Shown: positions 1 to 60,892, numbered from the stretch's first letter. The stretch is DNA of 64,000 nt from Tridacna crocea (GCA_943736015.1 OX031056.1:70893277-70957276), one strand, 5' to 3'. Made by a program: numbers and translations. The notes: generated by a model not told the origin, from the letters alone.

Positions 1-1275
1 TACTTTTTGCCTGATACTGAGATTCATTTTTCTGCCAGGGCCTTATCCTTAAACTAAACACAGACAAGCAGATGGTTATTTTCACAATATTTTCCATACT
101 TTGTGTGGGCCAATGGACATTTCCAAAGTTGACATCTGCTACTGGGAATCAAACACCGGACTCTACAATCTGTTACCAAGGATTTGCTCTTACACTCTGT
201 CTCAATTTACCAACATATCGGGTCATTTAGATCAAAAGTGGAACCTCCTGCCTGGGAATGTTATGACTGTAACCCCATCAACGCGCGAGTGAAACACACC
301 AGACAGTGGACATGGCAGTTCTATACAAGTCCAAGTAGTCTTGCTCAATAACAAACTCTACGGCAGATCTTGGCTCTTTTCAAATTTGTAACGGACGAAC
401 CAGCTCTTTGTAAGACATCAAAGTTGATCAAGCTGATATTTGTTTTAATGGGATTTGCTTTATTTGGGGGTTAAGTTGGGTACTGTACCAGCATTTTTCC
501 TTTAATGCAGAATATTTTCAATAGATCATCTCCATATGGTTGTTAAAACTCGGGATTGTGTGTCAAAAAGTTAAGTAGGTCAAACTTGTATAACGACGAA
601 GCTGTCTACGATCAACAAAAAGGAAAGCGCACCCAAGAAACATCTGCGAGTTATAAGCGTGTGAATCGGATTAAATGGGACATGGTATAGTCAAATCTAA
701 AGATAAAAACTACCAAAGTCATATGGCCTCTTCTGTTGGCTGACAAAATTTCCATACATCTTGTTTCGGTGTTAATTTAATGAGTAAATTTGCAAACGCT
801 ACAACATACGTCGTCCCCCGCTACGAAATCTATATATTGGCAAAATGCCAAAGTGGTCGAGTTCGTTCTGAAAATACGACTATTTCTATCGGGTATATAC
901 AGTAATTCTTAAAACTCTATTAGAAGGATTTAAATTTTCATTTCTTTTTATTTTCAACCTAAAAAATAGATATAAAACGAAATGAGAACAAATTCGCAAA
1001 GATTTACTTTGGTAAAAGGAAAATAAAACATAATTGTTGTTTTATAGTATATCAGTCGAACACGATATTCAGCTTTCTCGGTATTTTTCGGTAAATATCG
1101 GGTAATCGTTTAACATTCGGTTTTTGCGTTTAATTGCACTTACGGAAATTACCGAATGATGACGGGTAATTTTGGGATGGACCGGCGGCGTTAGAGTTCG
1201 GGTACCAAAAGATTGTGATGCAAGTATGCAACACATGCACATAATTGTAAAAGGCAAACACTTTCTTAAGTTGTC
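1..1275. other. POLR3A upstream / promoter-side region
   Basis: No coding exon or RNA gene is recognisable. A short remnant of a T1 element end (ggattgtg..aagttaa type) lies near 541-575. The last in-frame codon triplet before the POLR3A ATG that is a stop is TAA at 1267-1269, so the reading frame cannot extend upstream without a further exon. I see no convincing TATA box; the promoter position is not determined. Confidence 0.5.
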
Positions 1276-49625
<48,350 letters not shown>

Positions 49626-49656
49626 AATTATGTTTGCAGATATAAAAATATGGAGA

Positions 49657-49662
49657 AATAAA
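49657..49662 (+). terminator. Candidate POLR3A poly(A) signal AATAAA
   Basis: Canonical AATAAA 32 nt after the stop codon. It would give a very short 3' UTR. Other A-rich sites downstream cannot be excluded. Confidence 0.55.
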
Positions 49663-49669
49663 ATGATCA

Positions 49670-50040
49670 CACTAATATGTCTCACGGGCAGACAATTAGT
49701 GTTCAACATCTGAAAACTACACTTCATTTGAAACTGTACTTTTGGATTTGGAAAAGGGTCAAATTAATACAAGCGGCAATGAAAGAGTTACTTCTTTGCC
49801 ACTCGTCCTAGGGAAAAACACATTGCTTTCTTCATGTTCGAGGTCGGGGATTCTTTTGGAAACTGCTATATCAGAAGCATAAGAATGAATGTTACTGGGT
49901 TTCAAAAATAGTAATTGGTAGCTCATAAACTTAATGTTGCAATGTTAATTATCATTAACATAATTATTAGTGATACAGGTCAAGATGAGACCACTCATTA
50001 CGCCATCTTATCTTCGATCTACACCATCCGCTACATCATG
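49670..50040. other. POLR3A 3' flank, nothing recognised
   Basis: A stretch near 49725-49790 (gaaactgtac ... gaaagagttact) is repeated at about 50300-50366; otherwise plain. Confidence 0.45.
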
Positions 50041-50274
50041 TTAACTCATTACCAAACGACAATATTTTAGACTTGTCCAAATTGAAAGGATTTGCAGAAG
50101 ACAAAATGAAAGTGACTGAAAATCTGAAATTTGTTATGTGATAGGTAGCAAACATTGTATGAAAAGGAGAAAATGCTGGTTACCAGCATTTTCTGCTTTT
50201 CCCACAATGTTTTCTAAAGGCTTCTTTCTCGGGATTGTGTTTGCAGATATTGGGATTGTGTGCTTATGGGTTAA
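50041..50274 (-). repeat. T1 element
   Basis: TTAA at both ends; right arm partly duplicated (gggattgtgt occurs twice). Confidence 0.85.
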
Positions 50275-50434
50275 GTTATAACCCAAAGTTCTCCCCTGGT
50301 AGTGAAACTGTACTTTCAGGTTTGGAAAAGGGTCAAATTAACACAGATAGTAACGAAAGAGTTACTCCTGTATCACAGTACAAAGTTTTAGACTATTCTA
50401 TACGCACATGTTTAATTAAAAATGACACCTATGA

Positions 50435-50680
50435 CTGAGCCATGCTCTGTGAAAAGGGGGCTTAATGATTGTGCGAAAAAGCGTCGACCCAGCTCAGTTC
50501 ACACAGGCTTGAAATTTTTCACTGTAGGTCAATTATCTGTGTCCATGGACCAGTCTACCTCATGATTGAGATGGTTGTCAAAAAATGTGGCTGTTCTGAA
50601 TCCTCAATTATTGGATGGTAAGCTTGGTACTGTGAATTATCGAGATGCATTAAGCCCTCTTTTCACAGAGCATGGCTAAA
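50435..50680. repeat. Repeat G-like fragment
   Basis: gccatgctctgtgaaaaggg at the left and ttttcacagagcatggct at the right, inverted; the middle has drifted. Confidence 0.55.
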
Positions 50681-50932
50681 TCCTTTTTGTCTTTAATTTG
50701 ATAGAAAAGATTGTTCCCTGTTTTGGTTCCATATATTTTCAGAGAAGCTGTGACTGGACATGAAAATAGTATAGAAAATGAGGGATTGAGATTTATGGAA
50801 AGTCATTATCAAAGAAATGTTACAGAAAACCACCTGTTTTTGTTGTATTCGGTTTATGAGTGATTGAGATGGATACAGTTGGGAAGCCATTGACCGTCCT
50901 TCAGTACCAAAGGCAATAAAAGGGACTTTGAT

Positions 50933-51416
50933 TTGGTTGGTTGGTTGTATTGGGGTTTGACGCTACTTTAACCCATTACCACACAATCCCTACTTTTGAC
51001 GCCCCTGATAAAGAGGCCTTTTGAAAACATTATGGGAAAAGGAGAAAATGCTGGTAACCAGCATTTTCTCCTTTTCCCACAGTGTTTTCTACCTTTCACA
51101 AAACAAATTTCAAATTTTATGTCACTTTTATTTTGTCGTCTGCAATTGCTTTCAATTTGGATCAGTCTAAAATATTGTCGTTTGGTAATGGGTTAACAGC
51201 TAAGGTCATATCATGGCGGTCGGTGATTCACATACTATGTTTCCTGGCTTTCTCACACCAGAACTAACACAACTTTCTTTCCAAAGCCACTGACTACTTT
51301 TCTCACATGCTTCTGCAGAGGTGAGCGGCGAAAATAAGCCGGAAGAAAGTTCACCTCAACCGGGTATAAAACTCACAACCACCAGGTCATGAGTCAGTGA
51401 GCCACCCCAGCTGGAC
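50933..51416 (-). mobile_element. SINE S2 interrupted by a T1 element
   Basis: Minus-strand SINE with perfect 13-bp target duplication aagggactttgat at 50920-50932 and 51417-51429. The tRNA head is at the right (ggtggctcactgactcatg on the minus strand). A T1 sits at its internal TTAA. Confidence 0.9.
50968..51196 (+). repeat. T1 element inserted at a SINE TTAA
   Basis: TTAA 50968-50971 and 51193-51196 flank 221 bp with termini CCCATTACCA and TGGTAATGGG. Hairpin centre 51056, 88 bp from the left TTAA. Confidence 0.95.
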
Positions 51417-51538
51417 AAGGGACTTTGATAGATTAAGATTAGGCTGCACAAATTTTGCAGTCTCATCTTGGATCTGTTCCATTTGCCTTTCTCCAGTACA
51501 TGAGAGAAAATCATCCTATGAGCCAATGAATCAAATAT

Positions 51539-51752
51539 TTAACCCTTAGGCTGCTAAGCGCGACTCACTGACCTTTCGCGGACAGTTTAGATCAAGATAA
51601 GACTGCACAGAATGAGCAGTCGAATCTTAGATCTACAATGCTCGATAAGGAGATATCATTCTCTATAACGTATAGCTTTAAAACAGCAGTATTTTGATTT
51701 TTACAACCTATTTCAAAGTTTCATTAAAGTTATTTTGAAGGATATGGGTTAA
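51539..51752. repeat. TTAA-flanked element with CAGACT-type hairpin
   Basis: TTAACCCTTAGG at the left and GGGTTAA at the right, with an inner dyad (agactgcacagaatgagcag region). It resembles 5742-5956 in design, not in detail. Confidence 0.6.
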
Positions 51753-51795
51753 CCATGGAAAGAGGCCAATTTTATATACATGTATCTTTTGAGCT

Positions 51796-51915
51796 TAACC
51801 TTTTACCATACAATTCTGAGTTTTAACAACCCTATGGAAGAAAGCTTTTGAAATCACTGCAGGTACAGGAGAAAGTGTTAGTTACCAGGATTTCCTTTTT
51901 TCAAAAACAAGCGAT
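51796..51915 (+). repeat. T1 left-end fragment
   Basis: TTAACCTTTTACCATACAAT start; hairpin broken. Confidence 0.6.
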
Positions 51916-52079
51916 TTCTCTTTTCCAGTCAGCGTATGTCGGCGCACACTGAAATAAATGAAATGAAATCTGTCAAACAGGTGTCATAATTAGCCGTTGC
52001 TATATCATTAGGAATAGTATAAAGTACAAAACTCATAGTGATGTAAATGCGTAAATGATACAGATGAAAATAAAAAAAC

Positions 52080-53060
52080 TAGAAAGCCCTGAAGGGCCTG
52101 AAATCACTCTACTGGCTGAGATTTTTTGCTTTTATGCTAGCATACATTATGAATTCATGATGCAAAAAGAAAACCAGTAAAATCAGTGAGAAGGAAAGCA
52201 CTTATAAACAAGAAGATTTAATGGAAATTTTCAACTTTGAATTGCTACTTTTCCCGTACTGATTGTCAGATTTTTTCAAAATCAATAGGGTTCCAGCTGC
52301 TGATGAGACAAAGCAAATGGGCAAATTTCGTGAATATCCAACCAAAAATGCCGACTTCAACATGTAAATTAGAAATCCAAATTTCCAACTCGGAATGGCT
52401 ACTTTTCCATTACTGTTTGTTGGATTTTTTCAAAGTCAACAGGATTAAAGCTATGATGAGATGAACAAACTGAAAAATTAACAAAAGTCTAATCACAAAT
52501 AAATACTTCATCATGTAAACAATCAATGAAAATATTCAACTTGAAATGGCTACTTTTCCCGTACTGTTAGTTGGATTTTTTTCAAAATCAATAGGGTTCA
52601 AGCTATTGATGATATAAACAAACTATTCAAGTTTCATGAAAATCTGACCTCAAATGCAGACTTACCACGTAAACAAGAAAACAAAGTTTTCAATTTGAAA
52701 TGGCTACTTTTCCTATACTTTTCCCATGCTGTATGTTGGTTTTTTTTTCAAAATCAATAGGGTTGAAGCTATTGATACGATAAACAAACTCTGCAAGTTT
52801 CATGGAAATCTTACCACAAAGACGGACCTTATCACCTAAACAAGAAATGAAAATTTTGAACTTGAAATGGCTACTTTTCCCATACTGTTCATCAGATTTT
52901 TTTTCAAAATCAATAGGGTTAAAGCTATTGATGAGATGAAACTACAAGTTTCATGAAAATCAGTCCAAAAATGCAGATTTTATTGCGTAAACAAGAAAAA
53001 GACTAACGGACGGATGGACGAATGGGGGTATAATATAATACGACCCTTCAGGCTTATAAA
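52080..53060 (-). repeat. Repeat I, reversed, about six units
   Basis: Starts ctagaaagccctgaagggcc and continues with repeated ttttcaaaatcaatagggtt ... cttgaaatggctacttttcc units; ends with tggatgaatg-like and cttataaaaagg sequence. Reverse of 46240-46905 with more units. Confidence 0.75.
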
Positions 53061-53135
53061 AAGGCTTGATTCTATATATTCTACATGTATATATTGCCTT
53101 TATGTATAAGTTCGTTCCCAGGGATTGTTCGATAA

Positions 53136-53354
53136 AGGTTTGACTCTTTACCGAAGGACAAAATTCTAGGTGAAACAAAATTCAAAGTATTAGCAGATGA
53201 CATACTTAACATAGTGATTGTTGATGATAGGGTTGAAAACATAGTGGGAAAAGGAGAAAATGCTGGTTTCCAGCATTTTCTCCTTTCCCCACGGTGTTTT
53301 CAAAAGGCATCTTCCTCAGGGTCGTTAAAACTCAGGATTGTGGTAAAAGAGTTC
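53136..53354 (-). repeat. T1 element, decayed ends
   Basis: Hairpin GCTGGTTTCCAGC near 53266. Confidence 0.75.
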
Positions 53355-53389
53355 AATGCTTTTGCGAATAATGTAGATCCAGAGCATGA

Positions 53390-53617
53390 TTAACTCATTA
53401 CCAAACGACAATATTTTAGACTGGTCCAAATTGAAAGCATTTGCAGACGACAAAATAAAAGTGCCAGAAAATTTGAAATTTGTTTTGTGAAGGGTAGAAA
53501 ACATTGCGGGAAAAGGAGAAAATGCTGGTCACCAGCATTTTCTCCTTTTCCAACAATTTTTCTAAAGGCTTCTTTCTCAGTGGCATCAAAAGTAGGGATT
53601 CTGTGGTAATGGGTTAA
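53390..53617 (-). repeat. T1 element
   Basis: 228 bp, TTAA at both ends; hairpin near 53530. Confidence 0.88.
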
Positions 53618-53619
53618 TT

Positions 53620-54138
53620 TTGTGACATTATAGTGTCTACGGTATTTGACCCTTTTCTGCTTAGTGTACTTGGTACACAGGATGGGATTCATTGACACAT
53701 AATTAAGTCAGGAAGTCATGGGCAATACATGTACCTTTTTCACAGAAAGCTTTATTCTGACACAGTAAAAAAAGTCATATTTAAATACATTAAAAGATTA
53801 TATCAATATTTATAAATCAAAAATATATTGATATTTCAAATATGCACTAAGCAATTCTATCATTAGATGCTCTCTTGAAAACATTGTAGAGTAGGTCCGG
53901 GTAATATCGGACACTTCGTTTGTCGTTAAATACAACAAAGAGAATAAAGACAGAGACTGGAAAAATCAATCCAGCCTATCGATAAATCCTTTACAAAAGC
54001 AAAACATATGTCATGGTTACGTAATTAGTAGGATATACTGGTTAATTTGATTGGATTGGGCATCGGTGTTGCGAATACGCTGATTTTTCATTTCCCTCCA
54101 TGGGAAAACATAAAACTAAGAAACATCGTACCCGCAAG
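53620..54138. other. Intergenic, nothing recognised
   Basis: No gene or repeat family member that I can identify. Confidence 0.4.
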
Positions 54139-54367
54139 TTAACCCTTTCCAAAACAATCCCTGGTTTTTACGGGTCAGGAATAGAAGCCTTTTGAAAACA
54201 TGGTGGGAAAAGGAGAAAATGCTGGTAACCAGCATTTTCTCCTTTTCCCACAATGTTTTCTAGCCTATCATATAGAAAAATCATCTTTTTAGCAACTGTT
54301 AATTTGTCACCTGCAAAATGCTTTCAATTTGTTCCGGTCCAAAATTTGCCGTTTGGGAAAGGGTTAA
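54139..54367 (+). repeat. T1 element (CAAACAATC subtype)
   Basis: 229 bp, TTAA at both ends. Confidence 0.88.
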
Positions 54368-54684
54368 GCAACCTAGAAAAGGTATTTGGTATATTATTAC
54401 CATATATGAAGTGGGTTTTATGTATTCGCAGATTTACATTTTCTTGTATGAAATGGGGTAAATCTTGCATTTTCATTATCTCCAACATCAATTTCTACAT
54501 GTGTAGAACCAAAACCCAGCCTTTGCAACACTTTAAAATTTGTTGTCTATAAATGTGACCTGTCACGCAAAAGGGAACATCTTTGAACTGCGAAAACTGT
54601 AGACCCTGGTCATACTGAACGGATTGCACAGGCTGACTAGTGTCGACACTTTTTGCTTTTATGGTTCATTTTTGAACTATCAAC

Positions 54685-54912
54685 TTAACCCTTTACCAAA
54701 CGACAAAATTCTGGACTGGTCCAAATTGAAAGCATTTGCAGATGACAAAATAAACGTAACTCTAATATTGAAATTTGTTTCTAGTAGGGTAGAAAACATT
54801 GTGGGAAAAGGAGAAAATGCTGGTTACCAGCATTTTCTCCTTTTCCTACAATGTTTTCAAAGCTTTCTTTTCCAGGGTCGTTCAAAGTCGGGATTGTGTG
54901 GTAATGGGTTAA
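54685..54912 (-). repeat. T1 element
   Basis: 228 bp, TTAA at both ends. An element C fragment precedes it (54555-54665). Confidence 0.88.
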
Positions 54913-55052
54913 ATTGACCTGCACTATCTTTGATCTGTTTTCATCTAGTCGATGTGCAAAATTTCTGATTATCCCTTTCTGTGTGACAATTAACAAATGT
55001 TTTCAATTTGGGCAAGGCTATAACATATCATCTGATAAAGAATAAAGAACAT

Positions 55053-55276
55053 TTAACTCTGTGCCAAACGACAAAATTTTGGCCAGGTCTAAATTGAAAG
55101 CATTTGCAGACAACAAATGTACCTCAAAAATTGAAATTTGTTTCCAGTAGGATAGAAAACATTGTGGGAAAAGGAGAATATGCTGGTTATCAGCATTTTC
55201 TCCTTTTTCCATAATGCTTTCAAAAGGCTTCTATCTCAGGGTCGTAAAAGCCAGGGATTGTTTGGGAAAGGGTTAA
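55053..55276 (-). repeat. T1 element, left of a tandem pair
   Basis: TTAA at both ends; the right one (55273-55276) is shared with the next T1. Confidence 0.85.
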
Positions 55277-55501
55277 CTCTTTACCAAACCACAAAATTTT
55301 GGCCAGGCCTAAATTGAAAGCATTTGCAGAGGACAAAATAAATGTGACTTGAAAATTGAAACTTGTTTTGAGAAGGATAGAAAACATTGTGGAAAAAGAA
55401 GAAAATGCTGGTTACCAGCATTTTCTTCTTTTCCTACAATGTTTTCAAAAGTTTTCTTTCTTAGGGTTGTTCAAAGTCGGGATTGTGTGGTAAAGAGTTC
55501 A
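55273..55501 (-). repeat. T1 element, right of a tandem pair
   Basis: Starts on the shared TTAA and ends TTCA; hairpin near 55414. Confidence 0.85.
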
Positions 55502-55962
55502 GCAAGATGAAACAGAACAAATCAATTACATGTACAAACAGTCATCACAACATACCCGTACTGAAAAACTCAAACATTGCTCTTCAAAATACACATGCTA
55601 AAAACACACCTTCCTCATCGTCTGTAGATGGCTTTTTGATTTTGCAGCATACCAAAGCTTGCTTGTAAACATTGTTGCAAAAGGAAAATAATTAATCATC
55701 CTTTTATCAGAATGTTTTATAATAAATTAACGTAACTTTTATCCTGCTAAATATTTCAAATAACACTTTCAAGCCGACAGTAATAACCTGATCGATGATG
55801 TTTGAAATTCAACTTTTGGAAAACATATCTTTGTATCGGACAATGTAAATCTAAGATCAGACTGCACATTCTCTGCAGCCTGATCTTGATCTGCACTGTC
55901 TGCAAAATGTATCAATTGCTATGTCATGAATTGTGAAGTATCGTGCATAACAAAAATACAAC

Positions 55963-56189
55963 TAACCCTTTCCCAAACGACAAATTTTGGACTGTTCCAA
56001 AATGAAACGGTTTGCAGAGGACAATTTTAGATATTGAGAAAATGGCAGAAAGTTCTCATAAAGGGTAGAAAACACTGTGGGAAAAGGAGAAATTGCTCGT
56101 TACGAGCAATTTCTCCTTTTCCCACAGTGTTTTCAAAAGACTTTTACTGCAGACACATAAAAACCAGGGCTTGTTTGGGAAAGGGTTAA
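55963..56189 (-). repeat. T3 element
   Basis: Left CTAA, right TTAA; hairpin GCTCGTTACGAGC near 56101. Confidence 0.87.
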
Positions 56190-56420
56190 ACTGGCAAACT
56201 GCCCTAGGCTTATCCCAGAGCATTGTTCAAATAAACACTTTAATAATCATATCATCACATGCAGGTGACTTTTTCCTTGTAAAAGACTGTGGTTAAGAAC
56301 AGTGTGGCACAGGGAGAAATTGCTCACATAGAAATATGGCACAATGCCTCAACATCATATATCAAATTTTATTCAAACTGATTAAACCTCTGTGACTTGA
56401 CTGTTGTTAGTGTTTCTTCC

Positions 56421-56592
56421 AGAGCTCCAGATAAGACGGATCGAGTCATTATTTCTCTTCGAAACCCTATGTAATGGGTACTCATTAGAATCATCTCGAT
56501 GAGACGATTCTAATGAGTACCCACAACATAGGATTTAGTTGAAAGTAGATTAATACTTTGAAATCAAAATTACTCCCTCTATCTGGAGCTCT
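56421..56592. repeat. Hairpin element B, best copy
   Basis: Ends AGAGCTCCAGATA and TATCTGGAGCTCT; dyad around ATCATCTCGATGAGACGAT near 56500. Confidence 0.82.
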
Positions 56593-56698
56593 GTTCTGCT
56601 GCGTTTTTTGTTACACGAATCATTCAATGCTATATAATTCCAGGTGTCAATAAAAAGCTATGAGTTAAAGGCACCTTCAAGATCAGTTTTTTTTCTTT

Positions 56699-56704
56699 TT
56701 TATT
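56699..56704 (-). terminator. Candidate poly(A) signal for minus-strand gene
   Basis: AATAAA on the minus strand, about 118 nt past the TAA stop of the exon at 56822-56988. Confidence 0.5.
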
Positions 56705-56821
56705 TTGTATACAACTCTTAAAGAAAATTACCAGTTCAACCTTCCCATACATTTCAACATATAGAAAAAGAGATAACAATTTCACTAAAATCCACAGCAT
56801 TGATTGCTTGTCTGTATCTTG

Positions 56822-56988
56822 TTATAACTTTGTTTTCCTCAAGTCAGTGTTTAACAATATTCCAAAGGTGTTGTAGGGATGTTCATATTTTGTTGGCTGA
56901 TCCTGCCCATCCACCATGGAGCGCCCCTTCATTTGCCCGCTGAAACATGCTCCATCCAAGGTGTAGATGTCACTGCCTGCCCTGCTGT
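56822..56988 (-). CDS. Terminal exon of an unrecognised minus-strand gene
   Basis: On the minus strand a pyrimidine-rich tract ending ttgttgttgttgcag precedes an exon with a single long frame. It begins SRAGSDIYTLDGACFSGQMK, continues GRSMVDGQDQPTKYEHPYNT and ends FGILLNTDLRKTKL then TAA (56822-56824). I do not recognise the family. The residues are hydrophilic with a Lys-rich C-terminus and no zinc or membrane motif. Upstream exons should lie to the right, inside the inverted duplication or beyond the window; I could not find them. The first 44 bases are mirrored at 63789-63832. Confidence 0.6.
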
Positions 56989-57055
56989 CTGCAACAACAA
57001 CAAAAAGAATTAGAAAAAACTGAATTTAATAGTCCTTAAATTGATATCTGTCTAA

Positions 57056-57272
57056 TTAACCCATTTACAAAACAATCCTGGGATTTCATGACCCTTCTGA
57101 AAACATTGTGGGAAAAGGAGAAAATGCTGCTAACCGGCATTTTCTCATGTTCCCACTGTTTTTTGTACCCTTACCATGACAAGTTTCAATTTTTGAGTCG
57201 CATTAATTTTGACATCTGCCAATACTAACAATTCGTTCTAGTCTAAAATTATATTGTTTGGTAAAGATAACT
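57056..57272 (+). repeat. T1 element in left arm
   Basis: Left TTAA; hairpin GCTGCTAACCGGC near 57130. Mirror copy at about 63520-63735. Confidence 0.78.
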
Positions 57273-57405
57273 CTGAGGAAAACAGTTTTCAAAAACATTG
57301 CCTGAAACAGCGAAATTTCCGGTAACCAGAACTTTCCCCTTCTGCAACAACATTTTCTATCCTTTCAGGGAAAAAAGCCATCATTCCCTTAACCTTTCTA
57401 TGTCC

Positions 57406-57625
57406 TTAACCCATTACCACACAATCCCTACTTTTGACGACCCTGAGAAAGAAGCCTTTAGAAAACATTGTGGGAAAAGGAGAAAATGCTGGTAACCAGC
57501 ATTTTCTCCTTTTCCCACAATGTTTTCTACCCTCCACAAAACAAATTTCAAACACTTTTATTTTGTTGTCTGCAAATGCTTTTGATTTGGACAAGCCTAA
57601 AATACTGTTGTTTGGTAATGAGATA
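57406..57625 (+). repeat. T1 element in left arm
   Basis: Left TTAA, right end ATAA; hairpin perfect, near 57494. Mirror copy at about 63219-63425. Confidence 0.83.
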
Positions 57626-57987
57626 ACAAACTAAACAACAACAAGTTCAATAAATCTTTTATTGAATTGCCGGATAGCACCTGGACTAGTGGCTGGTGTG
57701 TTTGCAAGGGTTTTACATGAATTTTGTAATGGATCTTTTATATGCTCTGATCCATCACTGCTTTTTTCTTATCTCGAAACAAGAGTGAATTTTGCCACGT
57801 CCACAGAGGCCAGTCGTCCAGAGCTGAATGACAACGCCTAAGCGCGAAGCACATGAGGCACATGCACTTAACTACAACCCGTACATTATATGCACAGTGA
57901 AATGAAATAAATTTCCTTCTAATTCATGCCCAGTCAACTGGAAAAAACTATATTTCTAGCCACATCTAAATTGTCTTCTGCAAATGC

Positions 57988-58214
57988 TTATCCTTCCCAA
58001 ACAATCCCTGGTTTTTACGGGCCTGGAATAGTAGCCATTTGAAAACATCGTGGGAAAAGGAGAAAATGCTGGTAACCAGCATTTTCTCCTTTTCCCTCAA
58101 TGTTTTCTATCCTACCATGGACAAAAATCATTTTTTCAGCAAGAGTTGAATTGTCATCCGCAAATGCTTTCAATCTGGTCTAGTCCAAAAGTTTGTTGTT
58201 TGGGAAAGGGTTAA
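57988..58214 (+). repeat. T1 element present only in left arm
   Basis: Ends CTTATCCTTCCC... and GGGTTAA; the matching place in the right arm (about 62860-62885) has no T1. Confidence 0.8.
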
Positions 58215-60213
58215 ATTCTACTGCTGGGTGGTACAGGATTATACTGTGTTCTCCTTTCTCTGTTCACCTAAGCGTAAATAAGCTCACAAAATGCCCATTT
58301 TTGGTCAAGGACTCAAAATTTTTGTGCAATGATCAAATATAAAATCTGAATCAAACTGTTAACTGAAAAAAGTCACTGCAACTTGTATCAATATGTTCGA
58401 TCGGAGGATGTTTTCAAAGCTACTCTGCCAGTCTGGATAGTATGGCCGCTTTCTCATTTTTCCATTCATTTGATTGATTGTCAAGGCTAGTCGCTAAGAA
58501 CTGATGAATATTCTACACTTCAGTTAAGACAGACTATCCCATTCATACTAAAGGGCAAATAGAACCCATTTAAGCGTATCTTATGTTGAAAAACATTGAA
58601 AATTTGGATTTTAATGTATCTAATGCAATAATATCTATCAAACTGTGAAAATTACACTCTTTTGTTGCATTTTTGTGTCTTATTCAGTAGAAAAATACTA
58701 TCGATGTAAGGTAGGATGTTATGCATAAAATCTGACGGGTAGAATAGAACCTGGGTGGAACAAAACCTCATGAGCGGTTATTCCTTCCGCTTTAGTACAT
58801 GAACGGAGAAGCGAGAATGAACGGAGAAATGAGAAAAGCCCATAACCCTTTACCACACAATGACAATATAATTATGATCCCTGCTTTGACCTTTGAAGAT
58901 TAATGGCAGGACATATAGAGGCATGGTATTTAGGCAAGGGGCTGGCAACAGAAAATTGGGAATATCCGTCTTTTTTTGCCAACTTGCATGTGGTCAAATT
59001 AAGTAGGCCAACTGCCAAGGAATTTTCTGACATATTAGACCTATTACAGATTTTTAAAAAAATCCTTTTAAGGACGACTTGTATTGTGTAACTGTATCAG
59101 CCATCCATGAATGGTTCGGCCAAATGTTTTCCTTGAAAAAGCAAGTTTTGATTTTCCACATATCAAATTTAAATACAAAAACAGAAGCTAGACCACTTTG
59201 TAGACTCATAGCATCAACAACTAGCGTCGCCTTTCTGTAAGTAATTCGAAAAAAAAAAGAGTGCTTTGGCAGTTTGGGTCAAAAACATGTAACAAGTTAG
59301 GTTGATACAATTTCAACCTTGCCTTTGGCTAATGCATGTTTAAAGGAGAGACTCAAAGAGAAATACGCTAAAAATACACCATCATGCGCTATCAGTCACG
59401 ATTTTAATTATGAAAACGATCACTCGCCATATAAACTAAATTCGAAGTGAATCTCTTTTCGTGCCGGTCGGCAACTTGTTTTTCTTCCCGGAAATGAATG
59501 AAATTTGAAAGCTTAACTTTGATTGGTGGACTACGGAGGGGAGTAAATTGGATTGACCAATCAGAAACAGGAAGAGATAAACGTTTGGAATTGTGATCCG
59601 ATTAATGGTCTAAGGGAGAAAACTCGTACTAACTTACGTCTTTATGTCAACCAGAGTTGTCTCCCATATTAAAGGCCGGCATAAAACCGCAAACGAATGA
59701 AACGGGTAACGGGATTGTAGTTTGTAAATAAAAGCTGATCGAAATGAAAACGACTTTTCGTGAATATGAAGAATACTCCATATTATAACAATGAAATATA
59801 TTTAAGACGCGCTCTGGCTAAAGGAGGCTTAATGCATCTCTGTTATGCATAGCGCGATCGATGCATTAAACCCCCTTTTCACAGAGCACAGCTCATTTTG
59901 TTCATTTTTGTTCGTTTCTCTGTAAAAGATCGACAATTTGATCAACGGAAATAAGCTTATAGTTTTGTGCTGTATATCTAATTAATTTCTTATTCTAACA
60001 TACAGTTCTAACATTTTTTTTTTTTCAAAGCAATATAATACGAAAGCGTGCACAGCTCTTATTTGACTTATGGATCTCGACTAAACTGGCGATAATGCTA
60101 AAGTGAGCGGAATTCCACGGAAAAATGTATAACATTTACGTGTAATTTAACCTGAAGTTTTGGATCTTGTGTAATAAAACAAATTTTAGGAAAAGCAGTC
60201 CTGCGAGGTTAAC

Positions 60214-60456
60214 CCTTTACTCCATAGATACTCATTTCTACGCATCACATGTTGGAGCCTTTGGAAAACGTTGAGGCAACAGGTGAAATTGCTCGTCACC
60301 GGTGAAATTGCTCGTGACGAGCAATTTCACCTTTTCTCACAATGTTTTCTATGCTATCAAAAGGTGTCATATACACATAACAAACGGCTTCATCCTTGCT
60401 GTTATTTAGGGTCAATTAGAGATACCATAGAAATGCCTTATGGGGTAAAGGGTTAA
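60214..60456 (+). repeat. T2 element with duplicated hairpin arm
   Basis: TTAACCCTTTACTCC start and GGGTTAA end. The hairpin has an extra GGTGAAATTGCTCGTCACC unit. The mirror arm carries the same extra unit at 60571-60690. Confidence 0.82.
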
Positions 60457-60892
60457 GTGTCAACTTGGAGCACCTGGTTTAGATCCTCTTGGATTCACAG
60501 GAAATTCCTTAGGCAAGGACAATCTAGAGCCCTAGCCTGGTACTGGTGAAACCCAGTTTAGACATGTGACAAAAGGTGAAATTGCTCATCACGAGCAATT
60601 TCACCGGTGACAAGCAATTTCACCTTTTGCAACAACGTTTTCCAAAGGCTCCAACAAGCGATACGTAGAAATGAGTATCTACTGTATGTTAGAATAAGAA
60701 ATTAATTTAGATATACAGCACCAAATTATAAGCTTATTTCCGTTGATCAAATTGTCGATCTTTTACAGAGAACGAACAAAAATGAACAAAATGAGCTGTG
60801 CTCTGTGAAAAGAGGGTTTAATGCATCTGCGGAAAAATATCGACCCCGGTCAGCCTGTGCAGTCCGCACAGTCCGCCCTGGGCTGGAACTTT

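Larger units (their letters stand above)
56945..60335. repeat. Left arm of large inverted duplication
   Basis: Reverse-complement match to 60571-63832. In a sampled 350-nt stretch (about 58440-58800 against 62280-62650) roughly 20 differences are visible, so about 94 percent identity. It contains T1 elements at 57056-57272, 57406-57625 and 57988-58214. The segment 60007-60220 is not present in the other arm. Confidence 0.9.

Noticed and set aside
59460..59640. CCAAT-type promoter within the inverted arms (attggtggac, gattgaccaatcag)
   Set aside because: Motifs are present in both arms but no first exon or start codon could be tied to them; left undecided.
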